Below the pieces are notes generated by a model, which was not told where the DNA came from, ran no database searches, and worked only from the letters and a program-made list of their open reading frames with translations. Source: Alphaproteobacteria bacterium (GTDB taxonomy: Bacteria; Pseudomonadota; Alphaproteobacteria; Micropepsales; Micropepsaceae). From it: a DNA stretch of 64,000 bases. Shown in pieces: positions 55,180-63,920 of the stretch. Position 1 is the stretch's first letter. Each line of letters opens with the position of its first letter. The stretch covers positions 620,001 through 684,000 of the forward strand of contig JACKLF010000001.1 of NCBI GenBank assembly GCA_024236055.1, written 5' to 3'. A program made the position numbers and the translations under genes.

Positions 55180-56576
55180 TCAAATATGAAGCGCAGCCCC
55201 ATCCGCGGCCAGCACCGCTTCGTGCATCATTTCTGACAGCGTCGGATGCGGGAAGATGGTGTGGCTGGCGCCCGGCGCTTATTGCCCGCCCGTCTTGGCC
55301 ACGACATAGCCCTGGATCAGCTCGGTGACTTCCGCGCCCACCATGTGCGCGCCCAGAAGCTCGCCCGTCTTGGCGTCGAACACCGTCTTGATCAGACCGT
55401 CCGGTTCGCCCAGCGCGATGGCCTTGCTGCTGCTGGGATGAAGGGAACTTGCCCACCTTTTTGCCCTTGCGGCTGCTTTGGCCTTGGCTTCAATATGTTG
55501 ACGCTGGCAACCTGCGGCCAGTAACAGGTACAGCCCGGCACGTTGGAGGTTTCGAGCGCGGGTGCATCGCCTTCGCCACGTCAAGGGATCTCGGCCACGA
55601 TCACGCCTTCTTGGCGCATGGCCTGTGCGCGCCAGGCGCGCCTACTCAGGTCGCTGTGATGGCCCAGACGCCATCCACGCTGGTCTCGCCATACTTCTGC
55701 CCGCGACCATGGGTCTTTTCTGACCTTTTTGATGCCCGCCTGTTCCAGGCTGAGATTTCGAGCATTGCCGACAATGCCATCGCCAGGATCACCCGGTCCA
55801 CGGTGACCTGTTCGGTCTTGCCGTCCTGCCCTTCAGGGCAGTGACACGTCCGCGCCTTTTTCAGTTCGGTCATGGTGGTGCTGGTCTTCAGCTTCCATCC
55901 TGCTTGGTAAGGCCTTGGCGGCGAAGGCGCTGATTTCTCGTCTTCACCGGCAGCACGCATCACCCTGACTTACCGCTTCGCTTCCAGGGCGCGAAGCAGC
56001 CAGAAGCTGGCGAATCTGGATGCCGATGGCGCCTCGGTTTCCGGCGACCAGCAGAGACTTCAGAAAGACGTCGCGCACCATCGCCTCACGATAGGTCCAC
56101 TTAGCTTGCCGTCCGCCCAAGCCCTGGAAGTAGATAGCGCCCGCGCCGGTCGCCAGGATGATGTTCTGGCGTAGAAGTCGTTATCTTACGCCATCTCGAT
56201 CGGTTAGCCGTCTTTGCCGGCCAGCTTACCTCGCCCTTGATCACGTGATCTTGCGCTTCTTCATCAGGAAGCCGGACGCCGTTGAAAGCTGTCGACACCG
56301 CGCTGCGCTTGACGATCTTTTTTTTCGATGTCGAACTTGAAATTGTCGGCGTTAACCTGAACTCAGTCCAGCCGGTGCATCAGGTGCCAGATCTCGGACG
56401 AGCGCAGCAGTGCTCTGGCTTCCGGAACGCAGCCTTGTGTTCAGGCAGATGCCGCTTCCAGACGGTCGTGTCAATTACCGCCGTCTTCATGCCAAGCTGG
56501 GCACAGTGGATGGCGGTACATAGCTGCCCGGCCTGCCGCCGCCCACCACGATCGCGTCGAAATTGCTGTCCGCCAT
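55180..56576 (-). pseudogene. lpd: Dihydrolipoyl dehydrogenase (E3), many frameshifts
   Basis: Pieces in different frames spell Lpd in order: MADSNFDAIVVGGG, then LRSSEIWHLMHRLD, then WTYREA-like and SEQVTVDRVILA-like segments, then GEPDGLIKTVFDAKTGELLGAHMVGAEVTELIQGYVVAKT, then HTIFPHPTLSEMMHEAVLAADGAALHI and stop at 55180. The expected size is about 465 residues, matching the span. Frame changes occur every few tens of bases and several motifs are blurred. The reading GEPDGLIKTVF is intact at 55279-55420. See the finding on this region. Confidence 0.7.
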
Positions 56577-56582
56577 CGCGCC

Positions 56583-57880
56583 TTACAGCAGCATCAGCGG
56601 TGCTCCTTCGATGAACTGTCGCCAGGTTGCCAGGAACTGGGCGCCGGTACCGCATCGACCACGCGGTGATCGGCCGACATGGTCGGCTACGCAGTCATCA
56701 CGGTGGCGACTCCTGACCTTGTTGTTCTTTCACCGCACTGCGCGCTCCTCGCGCCCGCGCTGACCGTAAGGGATGACGCAGCTTTGCGGCGGTTGATGAT
56801 GGAGGTGGGTTCTGATCCCACATGCCCAAGTTGAAAACCGAGTAGTCGCCGCCCCATACTGGTTCGGCTCTTGAGCTTCTTATTCTTGGCCATGGCCAGT
56901 TCCTTCACCCTCGTTGTTGATCTCCACTAGACCCCGGTCTGGGCCTTTGAAGATGACCAAAGTGGATTGCGGCCGAAGTCCAGCGCCACGGCGACGCTGA
57001 CATCGGCATCCTGTGCTGCAGGGGATCGCGGTTCCCGTCCAGGAGGCATGACCGCCGGATGTTTATCAATGCCAGGCGCGAGGCTTTCAGCGACAGTTAT
57101 TCGCCACTGACAGCTTGTAGGCCGGCTTGTTCTTGTCTCCGCGCGGGTGGCGTTCATCTTCGCACCGCCATCAGCGCAACGCGAAGCAGCAGTCGATGGT
57201 CAGGTAATACCGGACTGTATGTCTTGAGTACACATCAGGCGCTTGGCGATGGCCTTGCGCATGGAGTCGTGCGGAATCTCCCCAGGAGTTTCCGGAGGAA
57301 AGCAGCCGCGCACGGCGGCGCCACGCCGAATGCCCAGGCTGCCAGCGGCGGCGAAATGCGGCGGCAGCTTGGTGCCGGGCTTGGCGGCTTCTGACAGCCT
57401 TGACAGATGGCTGCGCGCTGCTGTTGGTCAAAGTGCCGCCGATCGGCGTTCTTGTCGGCGGGCGATGTGCCGGGCCAGGGCGAAGGAAAAGGTGCGCGAA
57501 GGCTGGCGCGGGCGGCAGGCGCAGCAGGCTCGCGCTTCACGGGAGGCTAAGCCTGAATTGGCGTCGCCGATGTTCTTCATCGAAGTGGGAATGTCGTCCT
57601 TCGGCCTGGGCGCGGTAGACGGTACCGCATCGGCGCCGCCCTTCCAGTACAGCACGGCGATGGGGGGTATTGACCTTCACGCCCTCGCTGCCCTCGGGCA
57701 CTGGATTCCGGTTTATCTGGTTTCGTCGTGACGCCCCTGAATTCAATGCATCTTGTCGGTCTCGGGAGTCCGGCCAGATGTCGCCGGATTTGACCTCGCT
57801 ACCCCCGACCTTTTGAAATATTTGGGCCAGCCGCCTCCCTCCACGTAGGCGCGACAGTGCGTATCAGGATGGGTCAGGCT
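56583..57880 (-). pseudogene. pdhC: Dihydrolipoamide acetyltransferase (pyruvate dehydrogenase E2), many frameshifts
   Basis: E2 pieces appear in order on the minus strand. The lipoyl part reads PVPEGSEGVKVNTP (near 57,690). The catalytic part reads SMRKAIAKRL (near 57,260) and DADVSVAVALDF (near 56,980). The end reads GAQFLATWRQFIE, then LMLL and stop at 56583. The start is not clear, near 57,880. Frame changes are frequent, so no intact ORF exists. Confidence 0.7.
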
Positions 57881-57924
57881 GCCAAAAGTGCTCCGTTTTG
57901 TAGTTGACGTAGTCGGATTGCCGC

Positions 57925-59234
57925 GATCAGGTCCTCGGATCAGTCGCGGCAGTGGTAAGTTTGTGTTCGCGCATAGGGGCATCGTACGTCCTGCCTGACA
58001 ACCTCCTTCTGGCGCGGGCGGCGCGTCGAGATAGTTGAACGCACAAAGTGCGCCACGCGGGCGTGAGATTTCCGAACTGATGGAGTGACCGCCAGGCTTG
58101 TTCGATGGGTGACGATGCGAAGCTGGTCTTCTTCGCCGCCTTCCAGCACCGTGTCGTATGTCCAGCGGGCGCAGGGAACGCAGGTCGATAATCGCATCGA
58201 CAATTTCTTCCGCCAGTAGCTCCGCGAAGCCCCAGCGCCTGGCCCATGCGATCGAGTGTTGCCAAATGCAGGACGAAACCTGCCGGGCAATGATGCGCGC
58301 CCTTGCTGATGTAGCAGATCAAAACGTCCAGCTGGGGCACCGGGAACGCACCAAGCGACGATTTCATTTCAGGATCAGCACCGATTGGGATCGCGGGATG
58401 GCGCCTCTCTTTAGCGCCTTGCGTCGGCGGCGCGGCGCGATCACCACGTCAGACGCTGGCATACCAGCTGAATAGTCCTGATGGTGGGCTATGGTTACGC
58501 GGGCGTCGTTTATTGGGTAATGCGGTGTTATTTGATGTAAGAAGTTATCCGGCCGCCCGACATGTAGCGGTCTGGCGGCGAGTTGATGATCTGGTCCATC
58601 GCCTGGAAGTTCCATGGTCGCGAATCTGATGATGGGCTTTAGATCATCAAAGGTCGCGCCGATGCCCAGGCTGGTAAAGCGCTCGTGACGGGTGTCGATC
58701 GTTCGCCGAACTTCTTCCAGTAGGTTCTCGGGCTGAATTTGTAGGCGTTCCTGATATTCGGCGACTCTCGCCCATCAGGAACACGTCGGGTCGGCGCATC
58801 TCTCGGCTAATGCGTCGCGCAGCGCATCGCGCACGGTCTTGGGTATTTAATTCGGCGTTTTCGGGAATTTCTGGATCGGCGGCAATGTCGATCCGGGGCG
58901 GCGGCGCGACGCCGGAAGCCTTTGTCGCCACGTCCCGGTGATCTCGCCGGCGGGCGGCCTCTTCACCGGTGCATCGCTGGGGCTTTCGCCGTTTACGCCA
59001 GCAGGGTGATGGGTTGTTGACCTTGAATTTTCGGTGCTCGGAGACCGCAAAAATCTGCTGATGGTGCCTTCATCGACAGCTTCTCACAATTCCATCGTGG
59101 CTTTGTCGGTTTCGATCGCCAGGATGTCGCCCTCCCGACTTGACGGTGTGTCGCCTTCCCGGGATTGCGCCACTTCTGGCGAGTTTGCCTCCATGGTGTG
59201 TGGTGGTGCGCAGCATCAGGATCTCGGTGCTCAT
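57925..59234 (-). pseudogene. pdhB: Pyruvate dehydrogenase E1 beta with N-terminal lipoyl domain, many frameshifts
   Basis: The start MSTEILM at 59234 opens a lipoyl domain seen in fragments: EGDILAIETDKATME (59,100-59,150), then AVDEGTIS. Next come EEMRRPDVFLMGE (near 58,760), FDDLKPII-like and other E1-beta segments, ending near 57,930. The lipoyl-E1-beta fusion is usual in alphaproteobacteria. The frame is broken throughout, but the order and spacing are right for one gene. Confidence 0.7.
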
Positions 59235-59237
59235 CAG

Positions 59238-60174
59238 GCGATACGTCTTGCGGTAGAGTTCTTCCAGGCTCGGTTCCGCTCGGGTGGCGAATTCGGCGCG
59301 GCGATAACGCGCGCCTTCACCTTCAGTGTCGATCTGCTTGAGGTCGTCGGCATTGAATAACGCCACATCGACCGCTTCTCGCCGGAAATGTTTCACGGGA
59401 TCGCGCCTTTCGCGCATCCTCGCCGATCGCGGTACTATGGTCCGAATGGAATGGTCGATAGCGAGTAGGTCATCATTCCAGGATGATGGGGTCTCCTTTG
59501 CTGTAATGGTCCATCGCCTCCGGCCAGCCTGTTGCACGGGCCCGATATCCATGCCGACCTGAGCTGGGGATGTTGAAGGACAGGCTGCGCTTTCTGGAGA
59601 AATCGGCCACCGCGCTGAGCGCGCAAACGAGGTGCCCAGCGGCGTATTGCTGTTCTTGATCACAAGGCGCGATCGCAGCTCGGCCACATGAAGCTTAAGA
59701 TCCGGCCCTGGTTGGGCGGTTGTCGCTTGAAAATAGGTTGCAGCGTCACCGCGTCATTGCTGGGCGATACTTGTTGGCGAAGGCCAGGCCGGTGCCGATC
59801 GGCACCTGGGCGCCGACGATGCCGTGGCCGCCATAGAATTTCTTCTCGGACGAGAACATGTGCATCGAACCGCCCTTGCCGCGCGACAGGCCGGTGGAGC
59901 GCCCGGTCAGTTCGGCCATCACCGCCTTGGGATCGACGTCCTGGGCCAGCATGTGGCCATGGTCGCGATAGGCGGTGATCTGCTGGTCGCCCTGCTTGGC
60001 GGCGGCCATCAGGCCGACCACCACGGCTTCCTGGCCGATATAGAGGTGGCAGAAGCCCCCGATCAGACCCATGCCGTAAAGCTGGCCAGCGCGCTCTTCA
60101 AAGCGGCGGATGAGCAGCATGTCGGAATAGAGCTTTTTCAGGGATTCGGAATTGCTTTTGGGAGGGTTTGCCAT
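59238..60174 (-). pseudogene. pdhA: Pyruvate dehydrogenase E1 alpha: clean N-terminal 140 residues, broken after
   Basis: ATG 60174 (MANPPKSNSESLKKLYSDM) opens a clean frame to about 59,750: LLIRRFEERAGQLYGMGLIGGFCHLYIGQEAV, AYRDHGHMLAQ, GRSTGLSRGKGGSMHMF and FYGGHGIVGAQVPIGTGLAFANKYR. All are standard E1-alpha. After that the frame falls apart, with recognisable fragments such as NTPLGTSFARSA and, at the end, DLKQIDTEGEGARYRRAEFA near 59,300. The ThDP GDG...N motif lies in the broken part. The abrupt change argues for a sequence-quality boundary. Confidence 0.8.
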
Positions 60175-60369
60175 GGATGCGTGGGTGCCGTTCTTTTGGA
60201 TTTGGACGAGCTGAAAAGGGTTGTTGCAAGCTGCGCCGGACTTGGCAAGACGGCGCGACACAATATTGCGCTGCATTTTCGAACGGTGTTCGTTATTCTG
60301 AACCCCTCCGTCGGCAGCTTGGTCGGCTCCGCCGACCCTGCGTTGCGTTCGCACGCGGACGCTACTCAC

Positions 60370-60406
60370 CCTCCCCTTCCTGTGCGCTACGCGCACGAAA
60401 GGGAGG
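60370..60406. repeat. Dispersed palindromic element, copy 2
   Basis: CCTCCC pairs with GGGAGG outside and GTGCGC-TAC-GCGCAC inside, the same design as the element at 39146-39182. It lies in the 280-nt gap between pdhA and ftsB. No gene is evident in that gap. Confidence 0.6.
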
Positions 60407-60429
60407 TCGGCCCAGACTCGCTGAGCCAA

Positions 60430-60457
60430 GCAAAGTTGCGAAAGCCGGAGGGGCTTA
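60430..60457. repeat. 3'-end repeat of ftsB shared with the end of the window
   Basis: GCAAAGTTGCGAAAGCCGGA plus a G-run and CTTAC runs up to and includes the ftsB stop codon. Nearly the same string occurs at 63892-63920, again ending at the stop of a minus-strand gene. Confidence 0.75.
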
Positions 60458-60766
60458 CTTCCTGGGAATGGCGACCTGGTTGGGGGCGCCGTCCATCAAC
60501 TGGGTGCGGGCCAGTTCCTCGACCATGTCGGGATCGGGATTGGCCTCTTCCATCAGATGGATGCGGTGCTGCAGGCGGTCGCGGTTCTCGCGCAGTTCGG
60601 CCAGCTGCTGCTGGCGCAGCGCCAGATTCGCGCTTGTGTCTTCCAGCACCAGGATTCCCCGCTCGCCCCAGATTGTATAGGCGCCGAAATAGCTTACGAC
60701 CGCCACGGTGATCGCGGGAAAGACCAGATTGGTGAAGAAACGGGTGACCGAACGCCTGATTCGCAT
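60455..60766 (-). CDS. ftsB: FtsB/DivIC-family septum formation protein
   Basis: 103 residues: a short basic start (MRIRRSVTRF), one membrane helix (about 12-34), and a coiled coil (LALRQQQLAELRENRDRLQHRIHLME), followed by NPDPDMVEELARTQL, the usual FtsB layout. It joins FtsL and FtsQ at the division septum. It lies between eno and pdhA, the normal alphaproteobacterial position. A small ORF with an SOS box stands just upstream. Confidence 0.92.
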   Translation of the reverse strand: MRIRRSVTRFFTNLVFPAITVAVVSYFGAYTIWGERGILVLEDTSANLALRQQQLAELRENRDRLQHRIHLMEEANPDPDMVEELARTQLMDGAPNQVAIPRK

Positions 60767-60845
60767 TCACCTAACGAATCACACGCTGATTCGCGGCGTC
60801 AAGCGGAATTCAGTTAAGGATTCCAGGAACTTGAAAGGACGGCCG

Positions 60846-61067
60846 TTAACCTCTGGCGCCCGCCTGGCCCATGCCGCCGCCCGCCGCCCGCAGGAAGGAG
60901 CGATGGCGCCACTGGCGCACGCTTTTCTGCGTGTCGGTCGAGACGCAATAGGCATGCTCGCCGTCCATCGCCGCGATCACCATCGCCAGGCCGCTGCCCG
61001 CGCCAGTGTCCAAGCCGGTATCCACCACCAGCGATCCCAGACCAATCTCTGCAAGGCCGAATTCCAT
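60846..61067 (-). CDS. Small ORF (73 aa) downstream of an SOS box
   Basis: MEFGLAEIGLGSLVVDTGLD starts at 61067 behind GGGGACA. Codon third positions are about 80% G or C (my count from the sequence), which supports real coding. The C-terminal half is basic (QKSVRQWRHRSFLRAAGGG). There is no clear membrane helix and I recognise no family. It lies 25 nt after a GTTC-N7-GTTC box and 79 nt before ftsB on the same strand, so a link to DNA damage and division is possible but unproven. An ATG at 61079 is an alternative start. Confidence 0.55.
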   Translation of the reverse strand: MEFGLAEIGLGSLVVDTGLDTGAGSGLAMVIAAMDGEHAYCVSTDTQKSVRQWRHRSFLRAAGGGMGQAGARG

Positions 61068-61092
61068 GACTGTCCCCATGCGATTCACATGA

Positions 61093-61107
61093 GAACATAA
61101 TAGGAAC
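61093..61107 (-). promoter_or_regulatory. Alphaproteobacterial SOS (LexA) box
   Basis: GTTC-CTATTAT-GTTC on the minus strand is an exact match to the direct-repeat GTTC-N7-GTTC LexA site of Alphaproteobacteria. It overlaps a -10-like TATTAT (61103 to 61098). The small ORF starts 25 nt further on. Confidence 0.65.
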
Positions 61108-61137
61108 AAATATCCGGCCTGCAAGTCTGCGGAAGGG

Positions 61138-62412
61138 TCAGCCGCGCAGGATCGACCGTCCCGCATAGACGGCGGTGTCGCCCAACTGCTCCTCGATGCG
61201 CAGAAGCTGGTTGTACTTGGCCAGCCGGTCGGAGCGCGCCAGCGAGCCGGTCTTGATCTGTCCGCAATTGGTCGCCACCGCCAGGTCGGCGATGGTGCTG
61301 TCCTCGGTCTCGCCGGAGCGATGGCTCATCACGCATTTGTAGGCGGCGCGGTGGGCCATATCGACCGTGTCCAGCGTCTCGGTCAGCGAGCCGATCTGGT
61401 TGACCTTGATCAGGATGGCGTTGGCGGTCTGCTTGTCGATGCCCTCTTTAAGGCGCGCCACATTGGTGACGAACAGATCGTCGCCCACCAGGTTGACGGT
61501 GCCGCCGATGGTGTCGGTCAGCGCTTTCCAGCCCGCCCAGTCATCCTCGGCCATGCCGTCCTCGATGGAGACGATGGGGTAACGCTTGCACAGGTCGGCA
61601 TAGACCTTGACCATCTCGTCCGGTGACAGGGTCTTGCCCTCGCCCGCCAGCACATACTTGCCGTCCTTGAAGAATTCGGTCGAGGCCGGGTCCAGCGCGA
61701 AGAAGATTTCCTCGCCCAGCTTGAAGCCGGCCTTTTCGACCGCCTTGGAAATCACGCCCAGCGCCTCGTCCGGCGATTTCAGGTTGGGGGCAAAGCCGCC
61801 CTCGTCGCCGACATTGGTGTTCAGTCCCGCCTCGCTGAGCTGCTTCTTCAGCGTGTGGAAGATTTCCGCGCCCATGCGCAGCGCCTCGCGGAAGCTGGGC
61901 GCGCCCACCGGCATGATCATGAATTCCTGGAAGTCGATGGGATTGTCGGCATGCACGCCGCCATTGATGATGTTCATCATCGGCACCGGCAGGGTGTTGG
62001 CGCGCGCGCCGCCGACATAGCGGTAGAGCGGCAGGCCCGAAGCGGAAGCCGCCGCCTTGGCCACCGCCAGCGACACGCCCAGAATGGCATTGGCGCCCAG
62101 CCGGCCCTTGTTGGGAGTGCCGTCGAGCGCCAGCATGGCATGGTCGATCTTGATCTGGTCCTCGGCATCCAAGCCACACAGCGCGTCGAACAGCTCGCCG
62201 TTCACCGACGCGACGGCCTTTTCCACCCCCTTGCCGCCGTAACGCTTGCCGCCGTCGCGCAGCTCCACCGCCTCATGCGCGCCGGTCGAGGCGCCGGAGG
62301 GGACCGCGGCGCGGCCGAAGCTGCCATCTTCCAGCAGCACATCCACTTCCACCGTCGGATTGCCCCGGCTGTCCAGGATTTCGCGGCCGGTGATGTCGAT
62401 GATGGCGGTCAT
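61138..62412 (-). CDS. eno: Enolase
   Basis: 424 residues. Converts 2-phosphoglycerate to phosphoenolpyruvate. Visible are PSGASTGAHEAVELRDG, the MNIINGGVHADNPIDFQEFMI signature, catalytic-region SIEDGMAEDDW, LVGDDLFVTN and SHRSGETEDSTIADLAVA. Full length. ATG 62412 has AGGAG upstream. It belongs to the conserved order kdsA, eno, ftsB, pdh. Confidence 0.97.
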   Translation of the reverse strand: MTAIIDITGREILDSRGNPTVEVDVLLEDGSFGRAAVPSGASTGAHEAVELRDGGKRYGGKGVEKAVASVNGELFDALCGLDAEDQIKIDHAMLALDGTPNKGRLGANAILGVSLAVAKAAASASGLPLYRYVGGARANTLPVPMMNIINGGVHADNPIDFQEFMIMPVGAPSFREALRMGAEIFHTLKKQLSEAGLNTNVGDEGGFAPNLKSPDEALGVISKAVEKAGFKLGEEIFFALDPASTEFFKDGKYVLAGEGKTLSPDEMVKVYADLCKRYPIVSIEDGMAEDDWAGWKALTDTIGGTVNLVGDDLFVTNVARLKEGIDKQTANAILIKVNQIGSLTETLDTVDMAHRAAYKCVMSHRSGETEDSTIADLAVATNCGQIKTGSLARSDRLAKYNQLLRIEEQLGDTAVYAGRSILRG

Positions 62413-62548
62413 GGGGGGAACTCCTGAATAATGTGGGGGTTTTAAGGGGACGCGCCGCAACGCACAAGTTGGGCCGTGTGCCCTGTGCCATGCAGAAGTG
62501 ATCCAAAGGGGCTATGCTGCGCCTATCAGGGTTTTCGAGGGGGATTTC

Positions 62549-62968
62549 ATGCTGCTTGCCGCGCCTGCCACCATTCTGACCGCCGCCGTCACCGTGCTGG
62601 CGGCGCTGATCTGCCTGGGCACCGCCATCCTGGTGGCCCGTACCCGCGCCGCCCACAAGGTCGCCGCGCCCGCCATGACCGGCGCCCTGCCGGTGGAATG
62701 CGCCCTGCGCGTGCAGGGCAACACGCTGGAGCAGGTGGTCGTCTTCCTGCCGCTGCTGTGGATGGCGGCGATCTATTTCCAGGGCTGGATCCCGCCGGTC
62801 CTGGGCCTGGTCTGGTGCCTGGGCCGGATCATCTATGCCATCGGCTATATGTCCGCACCGAACAGGCGTGCACCGGGCTTTATCCTGAGCGTGCTATCCT
62901 CGATTGCATTGGCAATCCTGGCGATCGTGGGCATCGCGGGGGCCTGGGGGGCGATGGCCGCCAGCTAG
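62549..62968 (+). CDS. MAPEG-family membrane protein
   Basis: 139 residues with about four helices (near 5-30, 70-90, 95-115, 118-137). The segment PVECALRVQGNTLEQVVVFLPLLW is the MAPEG (FLAP/GST2-like) core. Bacterial members are often glutathione-linked but the substrate is unknown. GAGGGGGA precedes the ATG. It ends overlapping the kdsA stop by 4 nt on the other strand. Confidence 0.88.
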   Translation: MLLAAPATILTAAVTVLAALICLGTAILVARTRAAHKVAAPAMTGALPVECALRVQGNTLEQVVVFLPLLWMAAIYFQGWIPPVLGLVWCLGRIIYAIGYMSAPNRRAPGFILSVLSSIALAILAIVGIAGAWGAMAAS

Positions 62969-63816
62969 GCGGGTTTCACCACCGCGTCGATCGCCACCAG
63001 CTGTTCCAGCAGCGTGGGGAAGTCCTGCAGCCGGACCATGTTCGGCCCGTCGGACGGCGCATTGTCCGGATCCTGGTGGACTTCCATGAACACCGCCGCC
63101 ACGCCTGCGGCCACCGCCGCGCGCGCCAGATAGGGCACCATGGTGCGGTCGCCGCCGCTGCGGTCGCCCTGCCCGCCCGGCTGCTGCACGCTGTGGGTGG
63201 CGTCGAACACCACCGGCGCGCCGAAGCCCGCCATGATCGGCAGCGCGCGCATGTCGCTGACCAGCGTGTTGTAACCAAAGCTGACACCGCGCTCGGTCAC
63301 CAGCACATTGGGATTGCCCGCGCCCGTGACCTTGGCGATCACATTCTTCATGTCCCAGGGCGACAGGAACTGGCCCTTCTTCACATTGACCACCTTGCCG
63401 GTATGGGCGGCGGCCACCAGAAGGTCGGTCTGGCGCGACAGGAAGGCGGGAATCTGCAGCACATCCACGGCCTGGGCGACGGCGGCGCACTGGTCACGCT
63501 CGTGCACGTCGGTCAGCACCGGCACGCCGAAATGCTTCCTGATATCGGCGAAGATCGGCAGTGCCCGTTCCAGGCCGATGCCGCGCTGGGTGCTGGCGCT
63601 GGAGCGGTTGGCCTTGTCGAAACTGGTCTTGTAGATCAGCCCCACGCCCACAACGTCACACGCCTCTTTCAGCGCGCCCGCCATGTCGAAGGCATGGGCG
63701 CGGCTTTCCAGCTGGCAGGGTCCGGCAATGATGGCCAGCTTCAGGCCGTTGCCGACCTGGACATCGCCCAGCGAAACCACGGCATTGGGGGAAACGGGAT
63801 TGGCGTTCACAGTCAT
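62965..63816 (-). CDS. kdsA: 3-deoxy-8-phosphooctulonate (KDO-8P) synthase
   Basis: 283 residues. Joins arabinose 5-phosphate and PEP in lipopolysaccharide core synthesis, showing the cell makes KDO. IIAGPCQLES has Cys34, the metal-ligand position, which marks the metal-dependent class (the E. coli enzyme has Asn there). Further marks are YKTSFDKANRSS, PVLTDVHE, NVKKGQFLSPWDM and FDATHSVQQPGGQGD. All are intact. Confidence 0.95.
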   Translation of the reverse strand: MTVNANPVSPNAVVSLGDVQVGNGLKLAIIAGPCQLESRAHAFDMAGALKEACDVVGVGLIYKTSFDKANRSSASTQRGIGLERALPIFADIRKHFGVPVLTDVHERDQCAAVAQAVDVLQIPAFLSRQTDLLVAAAHTGKVVNVKKGQFLSPWDMKNVIAKVTGAGNPNVLVTERGVSFGYNTLVSDMRALPIMAGFGAPVVFDATHSVQQPGGQGDRSGGDRTMVPYLARAAVAAGVAAVFMEVHQDPDNAPSDGPNMVRLQDFPTLLEQLVAIDAVVKPA

Positions 63817-63891
63817 GCCGCCCTTTTAAGGGGCCCGACAGCCCATCGCAATGACCCGCCCTTGTGAGGCGGGGCCAGCCTGAGCAGACGG

Positions 63892-63920
63892 CAAAGTTGC
63901 GAAAGCCGGAGGGGGCTTAC
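63892..63920. repeat. 3'-end repeat of the last partial gene, matching 60430-60457
   Basis: GCAAAGTTGCGAAAGCCGGA, a G-run and CTTAC repeat the string found at the end of ftsB, with one base more in the G-run. It lies in the 3' region of the partial gene. Confidence 0.75.

Noticed and set aside
55600..59700. Dozens of 60-200 codon ORFs on both strands in the pdh region considered as new genes
   Set aside because: On the minus strand they are pieces of pdhB, pdhC, lpd and pdhA; on the plus strand they are shadows with no pattern.
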